A stretch of DNA of 64,000 nt from Streptococcus pneumoniae (GTDB taxonomy: Bacteria > Bacillota > Bacilli > Lactobacillales > Streptococcaceae): the NCBI RefSeq assembly GCF_001113365.1, contig NZ_CKYA01000001.1, positions 317,501 to 381,500 on the forward strand, read 5' to 3'. Under the pieces are notes generated by a model, which was not told the DNA's origin, ran no database searches, and saw only the letters and a list, made by a program, of their open reading frames with translations. Positions 35,738-45,400 of the stretch are shown one piece after another. The stretch's first letter is position 1; the number at the start of each line of letters is the position of its first letter. A program made the position numbers and the translations under genes.

Positions 35738-36673
35738 TCACTTATGTTCTTCCAGCAGTGCCTCAAACTCAGCCACAGTCATACCCAGCTGTTGGCTGGC
35801 AAATTCAGTGCTTAATACATGTTGGCGAACCATGTCTAAGAAGGCAAAAAGTTTTCCACGTTCTAAACCCTGTTCAAGACCCTCTGCACGACCACGTTCA
35901 AGTCCAAGTTCCAACCCCTTTTCCTCCGCTTGTTCCAAGGCATAGTCGTGTGCTAATAATGCCTGTTCTTCACGCATACGTAGTTGACTAAACATTTTCC
36001 TGTCCTCCTCGGACCAGCTCTTGTAGTCTAGCAGTTGGTCCGCCTGACTGATAGCTCGCTCAGGTTGTTGGGTAAAGGGTTTGTTCCCGAAAAACTCCAA
36101 CCACGGTTTGCGAACCTCGTCTTTGCTGGTTTCTCTGTATTTTCTTAATTCCAAGAACGCCATCTTGACTAGATGATGTTCCTGTCCATTATTGGTGATG
36201 GTTAAAACCTCACCTGTCGTGTCCTCGCGCATACTAAAGCTATGGAAAGCCAAGTCATCTTGGAAATAATTACTATCCACAATAGCGATTGCATAAACAG
36301 GTGCGATATGCTTGTAACTCTGATGGGTGTCACCTTCACGTTGACGGATTTTTTCAAGATTTTGATTGACCTGACTGCAAAGGTAAGCCCATAGGCGATT
36401 GATGAAAAAATTCTGATGATGAACTTGGATTTCGATAATAACCTGCGTGCCATTGTCCAACTCTGCCAAGACATCTATACTGGTATAGAAATCCTGCGCC
36501 GAGTAGGGCATTGAAGGCAAGACATGAATATTGCTTCCCTCCAAAATCGTCACACTTTTTGCTGGTAAGTCCAGCATATCGCGAATAAATTGACAAGTGA
36601 TTTCTGGATTGCTGAAAATTTTCTTAGCAACCAAGTCGTTAGTTGGGCTGATGCCCGGATGACGTACAGTCAT
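35738..36673 (-). CDS. Rpn family nuclease, PDDEXK_2 (copy 2)
   Basis: A 311-residue paralogue starting MTVRHPGISPTNDLVAKK, set by AAAGGAG before the ATG at 36673; the frame is open 18 codons upstream through the promoter but those are not expected to be translated. The nuclease domain is nearly identical to copy 1, with the D67/E81/Q83 motif intact. The C-terminal repeat reads EKGLELGLERGRAEGLEQG and the tail is the GKLFAFLDMVRQ type with an altered HVLSTEFAS. Internal GAGGAGG plus ATG at 35995 would give an 85-aa C-terminal product. Confidence 0.9.
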   Translation of the reverse strand: MTVRHPGISPTNDLVAKKIFSNPEITCQFIRDMLDLPAKSVTILEGSNIHVLPSMPYSAQDFYTSIDVLAELDNGTQVIIEIQVHHQNFFINRLWAYLCSQVNQNLEKIRQREGDTHQSYKHIAPVYAIAIVDSNYFQDDLAFHSFSMREDTTGEVLTITNNGQEHHLVKMAFLELRKYRETSKDEVRKPWLEFFGNKPFTQQPERAISQADQLLDYKSWSEEDRKMFSQLRMREEQALLAHDYALEQAEEKGLELGLERGRAEGLEQGLERGKLFAFLDMVRQHVLSTEFASQQLGMTVAEFEALLEEHK

Positions 36674-36748
36674 ATTTCTTCTCCTTTCATTATAGCACAT
36701 TTTTAAATCTAGGTTTACTAAATTCAATGCTTCTATCTATTTATTCGT
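36674..36748 (-). promoter_or_regulatory. Rpn promoter with CTAG palindrome (copy 2)
   Basis: GAATAAATAGATAGAAGC block, AATTTAG-N5-CTAGATT, then TGCTATAAT and AAAGGAG on the minus strand. Confidence 0.7.
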
Positions 36749-36798
36749 AAAAGAGAGTGAAAAGTTCAAACTTTCCTGAAAATAACAATACATTAAGT

Positions 36799-36848
36799 AA
36801 AAAAAGATAGCCAAACTCTTTACATCAAGAAATTTAGCTATCCTTTTT
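36799..36848 (-). terminator. Terminator of Rpn copy 3
   Basis: Same hairpin type as at 35653: AAAAAGATAGC / GCTATCCTTTTT with a long loop. Confidence 0.75.
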
Positions 36849-36883
36849 AGTTGTTTTTGTATCGTGTAATGTTTACAGATTTC

Positions 36884-37783
36884 TTACTCATGTCTTGCCA
36901 ATAACGCCTCAAACTCAGCGACAGTCATGCCTAATTGCTGGCTGGCTACCTCAGAAGTCAGAAGACCTTGGCGGACCATATCTAGGAAGGCAAAAAGTTT
37001 TCCACGTTCAAGTCCTTGTTCAACCCCCTCAGCCCTAGCTGTTTCCAAGGCATAGTCCTGTGCCAATAATGCTTGTTCTTCGCGCATACGTAGTTGACTA
37101 AACATTTTCCTGTCCTCCTCGGACCAGCTCTTGTAGTCTAGCAGTTGATCTGCTTGGCTGATAGCTCGCTCTGGTTGCTGGGTAAAGGGCTTGTTGCCGA
37201 AAAACTCCAACCACGGCTTGCGAACCTCGTCTTTGCTGGTTTCTCTGTATTTCTTTAATTCCAAGAACGCCATCTTAACCAGATGGTTTTTCTGACCATT
37301 ATTGCTTATGGTTAAGACCTCACCTGTCGTATCCTCGCGCATGCTAAAGCTATGAAAAGCCAAATCATCTTGGAAGTAATTGCTATCCACAATAGCGATG
37401 GCGTAGACAGGAGCGATATGCTTGTAACTCTGGTGAGTATCTCCTTCACGTTGGCGAATTTTTTCTAAGTTTTGATTGACCTGACTGCACAGGTAAGCCC
37501 ACAGGCGATTGATAAAAAAATTCTGATGATGTACCTGAATCTCAATGATAACTTGGGTTCCATTATCCAACTCCGCCAAAACATCTATACTGGTATAGAA
37601 ATCCTGCGCCGAGTAGGGCAGGGAAGGCAAGACATGAATATTGCTTCCCTCCAAAATGGTTACATTTTTGGCTGGTAAATCCAGCATATCGCGAATAAAT
37701 TGACAAGTGATTTCTGGATTACTAAAAATCTTTTTAGCAACCAAGTCATTAGTTGGGCTGATTCCCGGATGACGTACAGTCAT
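36884..37783 (-). CDS. Rpn family nuclease, PDDEXK_2 (copy 3)
   Basis: A 299-residue paralogue starting MTVRHPGISP at 37783, behind AAAGGAG. The nuclease domain is intact. It has the shortest Glu-Gly repeat of the full copies (ALETARAEGVEQGLERG) and lacks the EQAEE segment, showing contraction of the repeat region. The tail is GKLFAFLDMVRQGLLTSEVA and ends LLARHE. Internal GAGGAGG and ATG at 37105 would give a 73-aa C-terminal protein. Confidence 0.9.
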   Translation of the reverse strand: MTVRHPGISPTNDLVAKKIFSNPEITCQFIRDMLDLPAKNVTILEGSNIHVLPSLPYSAQDFYTSIDVLAELDNGTQVIIEIQVHHQNFFINRLWAYLCSQVNQNLEKIRQREGDTHQSYKHIAPVYAIAIVDSNYFQDDLAFHSFSMREDTTGEVLTISNNGQKNHLVKMAFLELKKYRETSKDEVRKPWLEFFGNKPFTQQPERAISQADQLLDYKSWSEEDRKMFSQLRMREEQALLAQDYALETARAEGVEQGLERGKLFAFLDMVRQGLLTSEVASQQLGMTVAEFEALLARHE

Positions 37784-37854
37784 ATTTCTTCTCCTTTCAT
37801 TATAGCACATTTTTTAATCTAATTTGCTAGATTTGATGCTTCTATCTATTTATT
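37784..37854 (-). promoter_or_regulatory. Rpn promoter with CTAG palindrome (copy 3)
   Basis: Block GAATAAATAGATAGAAGC, palindrome AATCTAG with a degenerate right arm (TTAGATT), TGCTATAAT, AAAGGAG. Confidence 0.7.
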
Positions 37855-37889
37855 CGGAAAAGAAAGGGAAAAGTGCAAACTTTCCTAAT

Positions 37890-37940
37890 AAAAAAGATAG
37901 CCAATCTCTTTTAAGTCAAGATTATTTAGCTATCCCTTTT
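37890..37940 (-). terminator. Terminator of Rpn copy 4
   Basis: AAAAAGATAGC / GCTATCCCTTTT hairpin, the same unit as after copies 2 and 3. Confidence 0.7.
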
Positions 37941-37975
37941 AGTTATTTTCGAATTGCATAAGGTTGACAGATTTC

Positions 37976-38935
37976 TCACTCATGTTTTTCCAACAGCGCC
38001 TCAAACTCAGCCACGGTCATACCTAATTGCTGACTGGCAATCTCAGAAGTCAGAAGACCTTGGCGGACCATATCTAGGAAGGCAAAAAGTTTTCCACGCT
38101 CCAGTCCCTGTTCAATGCCCTCTGCGCGACCACGTTCAAGTCCTTGTTCAATCCCCTCTGTACGACCACGTTCTAATCCTCTTTCCTCAGCTTGTTCCAA
38201 GGCATAGTCCTGCGCTAACAAGGCTTGTTCTTCACGCATACGTAGTTGACTAAACATTTTTCTGTCCTCCTCGGACCAGCTCTTGTAGTCCAGCAGTTGG
38301 TCTGCTTGGCTGATGGCTCGCTCAGGTTCTTGGGTAAAGGGTTTATTCCCGAAAAACTCCAACCACGGCTTGCGAACCTTGTCTTTGCTGGTTTCTCTAT
38401 ATTTTTTTAGTTCCAAGAATGCCATCTTGACCAGATGATTTTCTTGTCCATTATTGGTGATGGTTAAGACTTCACCCGTCGTATCTTCTCGCATGCTAAA
38501 ACTGTGGAAAGCCAAGTCATCTGAGAAGTAATTGCTATCCACAATTGCGATGGCATATACTGGTGCGATATGCTTGTAACTCTGGTGGGTATCGCCTTCT
38601 CGTTGACGAATTTTTTCTAGGTTTTGATTGACCTGACTGCATAGATAAGCCCACAGGCGATTGATGAAAAAATTCTGATGATGGACTTGAATTTCAATGA
38701 TTACTTGAGTTCCATTATCTAGTTCAGCCAAAACATCTATACTGGTATAAAAATCCTGCGCTGAGTAAGGTAAGGAAGGCAAGACATGAATGTTACTTCC
38801 CTCCAGAATGGTCACATTTTTGGCTGGTAAGTCCAGCATATCGCGAATAAATTGACAAGTGATTTCTGGATTGCTAAAAATCTTCTTAGCAACCAAGTCA
38901 TTGGTTGGGCTTATGCCCGGATGTCTGAGAATCAT
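37976..38935 (-). CDS. Rpn family nuclease, PDDEXK_2 (copy 4)
   Basis: A 319-residue paralogue starting MILRHPGISP at 38935, behind AGGAGG. D67/E81/Q83 and FFINR are intact. The repeat region is longer (ERGLERGRTEGIEQGLERG, then RAEGIEQG) and the tail is GKLFAFLDMVRQGLLTSEIA. Internal GAGGAGG and ATG at 38257 would give a 93-aa C-terminal product. A BOX element sits in its promoter, between the CTAG palindrome and the -10, so its regulation may differ from the other copies. It forms an inverted pair with copy 5 across the adhesin genes. Confidence 0.9.
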   Translation of the reverse strand: MILRHPGISPTNDLVAKKIFSNPEITCQFIRDMLDLPAKNVTILEGSNIHVLPSLPYSAQDFYTSIDVLAELDNGTQVIIEIQVHHQNFFINRLWAYLCSQVNQNLEKIRQREGDTHQSYKHIAPVYAIAIVDSNYFSDDLAFHSFSMREDTTGEVLTITNNGQENHLVKMAFLELKKYRETSKDKVRKPWLEFFGNKPFTQEPERAISQADQLLDYKSWSEEDRKMFSQLRMREEQALLAQDYALEQAEERGLERGRTEGIEQGLERGRAEGIEQGLERGKLFAFLDMVRQGLLTSEIASQQLGMTVAEFEALLEKHE

Positions 38936-39117
38936 CCTTTTCCTCCTTTTATTATACCACAGTTTTATACTCAATGAAAATCAAAGAGCAAACTAGGAAA
39001 CTAGCCGCAGGCTGTACTTGAGTACGGCAAGGCGACGTTGACGTGGTTTGAATTTGATTTTCGAAGAGTATTAAATCTAGGCTCACTAGATTCTCTGCTT
39101 CTATCTATTTATTCGGA
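38936..39117 (-). promoter_or_regulatory. Rpn promoter (copy 4), split by a BOX insertion
   Basis: TGGTATAAT lies next to the gene (38951-38960 region). The palindrome (AATCTAG...CTAGATT, about 39072-39092) and GAATAAATAG block (about 39100-39116) lie on the other side of the BOX at 38967-39071, displaced by about 105 bp. Confidence 0.75.
38967..39071 (+). repeat. BOX element (boxC-boxA, no boxB)
   Basis: Runs from ATACTCAATGAAAATCAAAG (boxC) to TTTTCGAAGAGTAT (boxA end) and includes ACGGCAAGGCGACGTTGACG, the boxA core. About 105 bp. Inserted in the Rpn copy 4 promoter. Confidence 0.93.
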
Positions 39118-39389
39118 AAAAGTAGAAAAAGAGTAGAAAAAATGTCAAATTGTCTCATTTTTAAAGAAATAAGTGTAAAAGTTAATGGAAATCCAAAAGC
39201 AAGCTGGAAAGGTCTCAAAGCACAGCACTGAGCTTGCTGATAAAAGGAAGTAAGTCCATAAGATGCACACGACAAGGCAAGGATGATGAGGCTTCATCTT
39301 TGGTGTTGGCTTACTGATGAGGGACTCCTAACCTAGCTTTGGTCTCAGTAAAAAGAGTCGTCTATCTCCTAGTCTTCCATTCAAAAAAT
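39118..39389. other. Unexplained non-coding stretch before the giant adhesin gene
   Basis: No ORF with family resemblance. About 39185-39370 is more GC-rich than its flanks and contains several complementary pairs, for example AGCAAGCT (about 39199) with AGCTTGCT (about 39231), GATGAGGCTTCATC, and GGTCTC near 39213 and 39348. It may be a decayed gene or a structured 5' RNA. Confidence 0.4.
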
Positions 39390-39418
39390 TTGAAGTTTCA
39401 AGCCGACTGGTGTATAAT
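39390..39418 (+). promoter_or_regulatory. Promoter of the mucin-binding-type adhesin gene
   Basis: TTGAAG (39390-39395), 17 bases, TATAAT (39413-39418). About 70 bases of leader follow, containing a TATATATA run just before GGAG and the ATG. Confidence 0.8.
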
Positions 39419-39488
39419 ATATTCATGAATTGTATTCTATTATGTAGGAAGTAATAGGGCACAATATATATATATATGGAGTGTTAAA

Positions 39489-42400
39489 ATGAATAACTCA
39501 GAAAAACAATTAAAATACAGTATACGGAAAGTGAGTGTCGGTGCAGCTAGTGTTGTCATTGGGGCGCTCTATCTTTTGATGGGAGCTGGGATTGCTCATG
39601 CTGAGGGCGTGGAGTCAGCTAGAGAAGCTGAGAGGGCAGCAAACCCGACAGATCCAGAACAGTCTGGAAATGGAGAGACAGGAAACAAGCCTGACCTCAG
39701 CAATACTGATGCAGCAGCAAACACCTATAATGCTCCCGTAGCTGAAAATCCGCTAGTAGCTCCAAAAGCTGCCAAACCTCGTCGGACTAAAAGAGAATTA
39801 CCTGATGGGGACGCAAGCAATCCATCGAATGGAGCTACAGGGACTGAATCAGGAGAGAACCAGCCAACAGGTGAAAACTCACCTGTACTGGATGCCAATC
39901 GTAAAGGTGAGACAGTAAAAACTGACCAACCAGGGGTACATGTACCTAAAGATGGAGAAGAGGGTTCGGATGATAAGAATGCCCACTTAACATTTGATAC
40001 TCCTGGTGAGAATGCTACAGTTGAGTACATGTACAAAATCATCCAAAATATGCCGGATGACTTCCAAAACAACGAGCGTTCATACTTGAGAAATATGAAC
40101 ACCCTTGGTGATGCACTTAGATTTGATGGAAATGGTAATGTTACTAAGGATGAAAGCGGCAAACAACTACAAGATGGTGAAATTCGTGAAATTAACGAGT
40201 TCGGTGGTTGGAAAGCTATAAACGGCGGAACGTTCGCCATCGGTAAGAAAAATGCTCAAGGATATTTCACTGGTTGGTACACTGATAAAGATGGCAAACG
40301 CCAAGAAGGTGGTATGTTGGGTTCTGACGCCCTGGACCGAGTCTATGTTCACGAACAAGCCCTAGATCGTCGTTTCAAGTACATGCTCATGCTTGCCAAA
40401 GGGCGTACTATCGCCAATAAAGAGGACAAAGCACAAGATAGAACTACCTTTGATATAAAGACAGCGAATAGAGTTGAGGATCAAGCTGAACTTGACAAAT
40501 TACCTGTTAAAGAAAAGGAAGATATTCTCCAACATTCTCCAAATATTGAGGGGTTCAATGGAATAGAAAAAACCTTTACTGCCTTCTCTACCAAGTACGG
40601 AAGTCGCTTGAAAATCGACTTTGTAACAGGATATATCTCAGACTATGAAGGCTCAAAAGGAACCTATCGTATCGTTGTTAAAGCGATTAAAAAAGGTGCA
40701 ACTGATGACGCACCAAAAGTAGAAGAAACTATCTATGACCACACTATCAACCGAATTGACGGAGTAGTAGAGAACGAAGAACGCTACGAACAAGGTGTAG
40801 ATTTAAAAGCGTTTAATAAAGTAATTAAAGACGCGTTAAAGGCTGAGTACAATAAAAAAGTTACGGCGCTTGCGAAAGAGAAATATAAGAAAGAGCATGG
40901 AGTAACTAATCCGAAAGTTAGTCAGTTTGCTCCTTTGAAACCTATTATTGAAAAAGAACTCGCTGAAAAGGGAGAAACAATAGTCGAGTTGCCGGTAGAT
41001 ATGGGTAAATTGACAGCAGAAATAGGAAAAAATGGAAGAGAGACTGGTAAATTTAAAGATCTTAACTTGAATATTAACTATGCGACAGTAGCCAATAACC
41101 TCAATAATGAATTAAAGAAAATAGAGGATACGGAAGTAAAACGTAACTCCCCAATTTGGGATGTTGGTACTGATGCAAAAGCAAAAGACCCAGATCGTGT
41201 TTATAAATTATTGGATTTTATATTACCGACTGCGAAAAAAATTATCTATCATGCAGATACAGATCAGTTAGAACTCCAAACAGATCCAGAAAAAGTAACA
41301 AAACATCGTGAAAAACTTAAGGCTGAGCTAGCAGAAAAAGAAACTCTTTTAAATGCTACTACGGATGAAGAACAAAAAATTAAGCTCAAAAAAGAAATAT
41401 CTGGCTTAAAATCAGCCATTGGATCCACAAATGCCTATACTTACCTGGAAGCTAGAAACGGTAGTCAGGAAGCAAAAATCCTTGGCTCACACATGGAAGC
41501 AACAAAGCAACCGTCAACTTCTATTCTAATAGAAGATGAATACAATAAAATAAAGACGAATGAACTTGCTGCGAAAGCGACAAATGGTCTCTCAAAATTC
41601 ACGAACTACTTTGTTGAAGAAGAAAATATTACACGTTCAAAAGTGCTTCCTGATGAAAAATTATCAGAAGAAATTACAAAAGAAATTGGTGGTGATAATG
41701 ACAAACTGGGTAAAGGTGGCTACTTCTCAACTGGAGATATTCCCTTGGACAAAGATGTTGTAGCCTATAAGATACAAGTTTTTGCCGAAAATGAAAAACG
41801 TGTTGGTGTTAATAAGCAAAGTCCAAGACTTCAATATAACTTACCTATCCTAGCCGATTTCTCAGTCATTCAAGATACCGTTGAACCATCAAAAGAAGTA
41901 GCCAAACGGATCATTGATAAACAGATAAAAGAAAATAAAATCCCGAAAGAAAAAGGGGATAAGATAAAAGAGGAAATAGATAAGAGCAAGAAAACATCGG
42001 AAGTTAGAAAAGCTATCTCAGGGAATGTAAAGGTTCGTTATGTTAATGAACAGGGACAAGATATACCACTATCTGATGAAGATGCTAAAAAAGTTGGAGA
42101 AAAATCTGATAATGGTACCTACCTCGTAGAAAAAGAAGCTCTTATTGGGTCAAGCTACGATGTAAGAAGTAAGCAATTACGTGGGATTGACACAGGCGAG
42201 AAAAAATACCGCCTAAAACGCTCTCTTGATAATACTGATGGCTTATATACAAATTCAGCAGCTGTCACAGGTGAAGTAACTTCAGCTGATAAGATTGTAA
42301 CCTTTGTCTATGAAGAAGGGGAAGCCACCAAAGCAAAAGCAGTTGTTCATGTGATGAAACAACAAGATGGAGGAACAACTGTTGAATTACCAGAACATAA

Positions 42401-45400
42401 GTTCAACCTTGAAACAGAAGTAGGTGAAGACTTCCCATCAACAGATGTTGATGCCAAAGTTGCTGCCTTGAAAAAAGCAGGTTACGAGATTGTCAGCAAT
42501 ACCTTTACAGATGGAACTGCAGACGAGCGAAAAGGTGACGACAAAGAGGACCTAGACGGACAAGAGCCAACACAGTCTTATACGATTACAGTACAAGAAC
42601 GTACAAAAGAAGTAACAGAACCGCCAACTCCAAACGATCCAGTCGATCCAGAAATTCCAGACGGACCAAAATGGCCAGAATCAGGACTAAAAGAGTCAGA
42701 TCTTACAAAAGAAGTAACACGTACCATTACTTACCTTAAGAAAGAAAGTCCAGATGGAGCTGAGGAGCCAAGTGGAATAGCAAATAAGATAGATAAGGTT
42801 CTATTCAAACGGAGTGCTACCTATAACCTAGTTACAAAAACAGTTACCTATAGCGACTGGAAAGAAACGAAAGATACTACGCACACGTTAACAAATTTCC
42901 CAAAAGTCAAGACGCCATTATTAAAAGGCTACCTAGCAGATAAGAAAGTGGTGGAAGAGGAAACAGCAACAAAACCGACTGAAGCAGGGGAAGTCACGGA
43001 TATTACAAGAAAAGTTGTATATACTAAAATAGGGTCTTGGGTGCCAAAAGTTCCGGATAAAGAAATACCAACACCAATTCCATATCCGAATAACCCAGAC
43101 GATCCAACTAAGCCTAAAACTCCAACTTATCCAGAAACCCCTGAGACTCCAGGAGAGACACCAAACCCTCAACCGGGAGATCCAGGGACACCTGAAACTC
43201 CAGCAACACCACCAGTTATTCCATATGTACCAGGCTACACACCAAAAGTACCGACGGATCCAACACAACCAGAAAATCCAGATACGAATCCTTTAAAACC
43301 ACTAGAGCCATTGGATCCAAATGATCCTAAAAAAGGATATAAGGTACCAGAAATACCTAGTGATCCTAAGAAGAATAAAGAGATAGAGTATGTGCCAAAT
43401 CCACAAAAAATCCTGATCAAGGTTGTCAATATCACGACAGGGAAAGAAGTGGAAATGCCAAAAGAAAAACTGGAATTTAGTGGCGTATCCGACCAAGTAG
43501 TTGGGGATGACAATAAAACGAAAGTTGATGACAAGATACAAGCCTTGAGACAACGTGGTTATACTGTGGAGAGCACCAATCCTATCACGGCAACGACCAA
43601 GTACGATAGAGTGGACGATGCCACTACGGGAGAACCATCTCAGACTTATAAGATAGTTGTTAAAGAACCGATCAGCATAGACACTGACAGTAAAACTGTA
43701 ACACGTACGATCAAATACGTGAAAAAAGATCTTGTAGATGGTGTGGAAACGTCAACAAAAGCACATGAGACAGTGACGGACAGTGCGACCTTTAACCGTG
43801 AAGTCAAGTTCAATCTTGTTACAGGGGAGACGACTTATGGTAAATGGAGTGAAGCACAAACCTTAAACAAAGTCGCATCGCCAGTCCTAACAGGCTATAT
43901 AGCTGATAGAGCGGAAGTTGGAGAACGTGAAGTAACAGCTACAAGTGAAGATATTCAAGAAGAAGTTGTTTATACTAAGATTGGGACTTGGGTACCAAAT
44001 CTCCCAGCAGGAGAAACTCCAATTGACCCAATCCCTTATCCAAACCATCCAACAGATCCAACCAAACCGGGTGATCCGACACCGGGAGTCATTCCGTATG
44101 TGCCAGGATATACACCTAAAGTAGGGGATAAACCATTGGTTCCGAAAAATCCAAAAGATTTAACGGAAGGATATACACCACCAACACCAACCGATCCTAA
44201 GCCTAATACAACTGTCACCTATGAACCAGATCCACAAAAAGCATTGGTCAAAGTCGTCAATACCACAACTGGAGTGGAAGTGCACTTACCAGCCGAAGAT
44301 GTCAATCTTGAAGGTAAAACTGCAGAAAAGATTTCAACGGAGAAAGTCCTTGCTAAGATTGCGGACTTGGAAAAACGTGGCTTTGTTGTGGATAATAAGG
44401 ATGAGGTAGTCGCTGAGATTACCAAGTCAAGCTTTGATAAGCAAAAAGACGAAGAAGGGAAAGACCCTTCCCAAGTATTCACGCTAAAAGTACATGAAAA
44501 AGTGGTAGAAGTCACAGAACCACCAACTCCAAATACACCAATTGATCCAGATACTCCAGATGATCCTAATGATCCAAGTATTCCAAGATGGACAGAAGAG
44601 TTAGTGAACCAATTGTCACTTAAGAAAGATGTTACACGTACCATTACATATGTTAAGAAAGACACTCCAAATGGAGAAGAAATTCCAGACGCAAAACCAA
44701 CTGTAACTCAAACAGCACACTTTAAACGTACTGTAAAAGTAAACGTAGCAACTAGAAAAGTTGTAGAGTATACAGACTGGACAAGTACGGACAAAAACTT
44801 AGCAGAAGTAAAAACAGAAAAACTAGATGGATATGTAGCAGATAAGCTATCCGTAGCTAGTGTAACAGTCGATGAAACTTCAAATAATTTAGTAGAAAAA
44901 GTTATTTATACCAAATTAGGCGCGTGGATTCCGAAAATACCAAAAGGTGTAGTGCCACCAGAAGGAACCGATACGGATCCAAAACCTTACCCTAACCACC
45001 CAACAGATCCAACCAAACCAGGTGATCCAACGGATCCGAATGTACCAAACGTTCCGGTGATTCCGTATATCCCAGGATATACACCGAAAATTGGGGAAAC
45101 ACCGTTGAAACCAAAAGTACCAGGAGACCCAACAAAAGGCTATATTCCACCAGTGCCAACAACACCAGATGAGGATACGCCGATTACGTATGAAGCAGAT
45201 CCACAAAGAGCTGTTGTTAAAGTCGTAAACGTTAAAGAAGGAAAAGAAATACCATTACCAAACGATACGGTAGCTATTGATAATGGCTCAACGGATGCAG
45301 ACATTCCGAAAGATGACGTTAACAAGAAGATTACAGACTTGGAAAAACGTGGCTATGTCGTAGAAAACAAAGACTTATTAGATAATCAAAAATTTGATAA

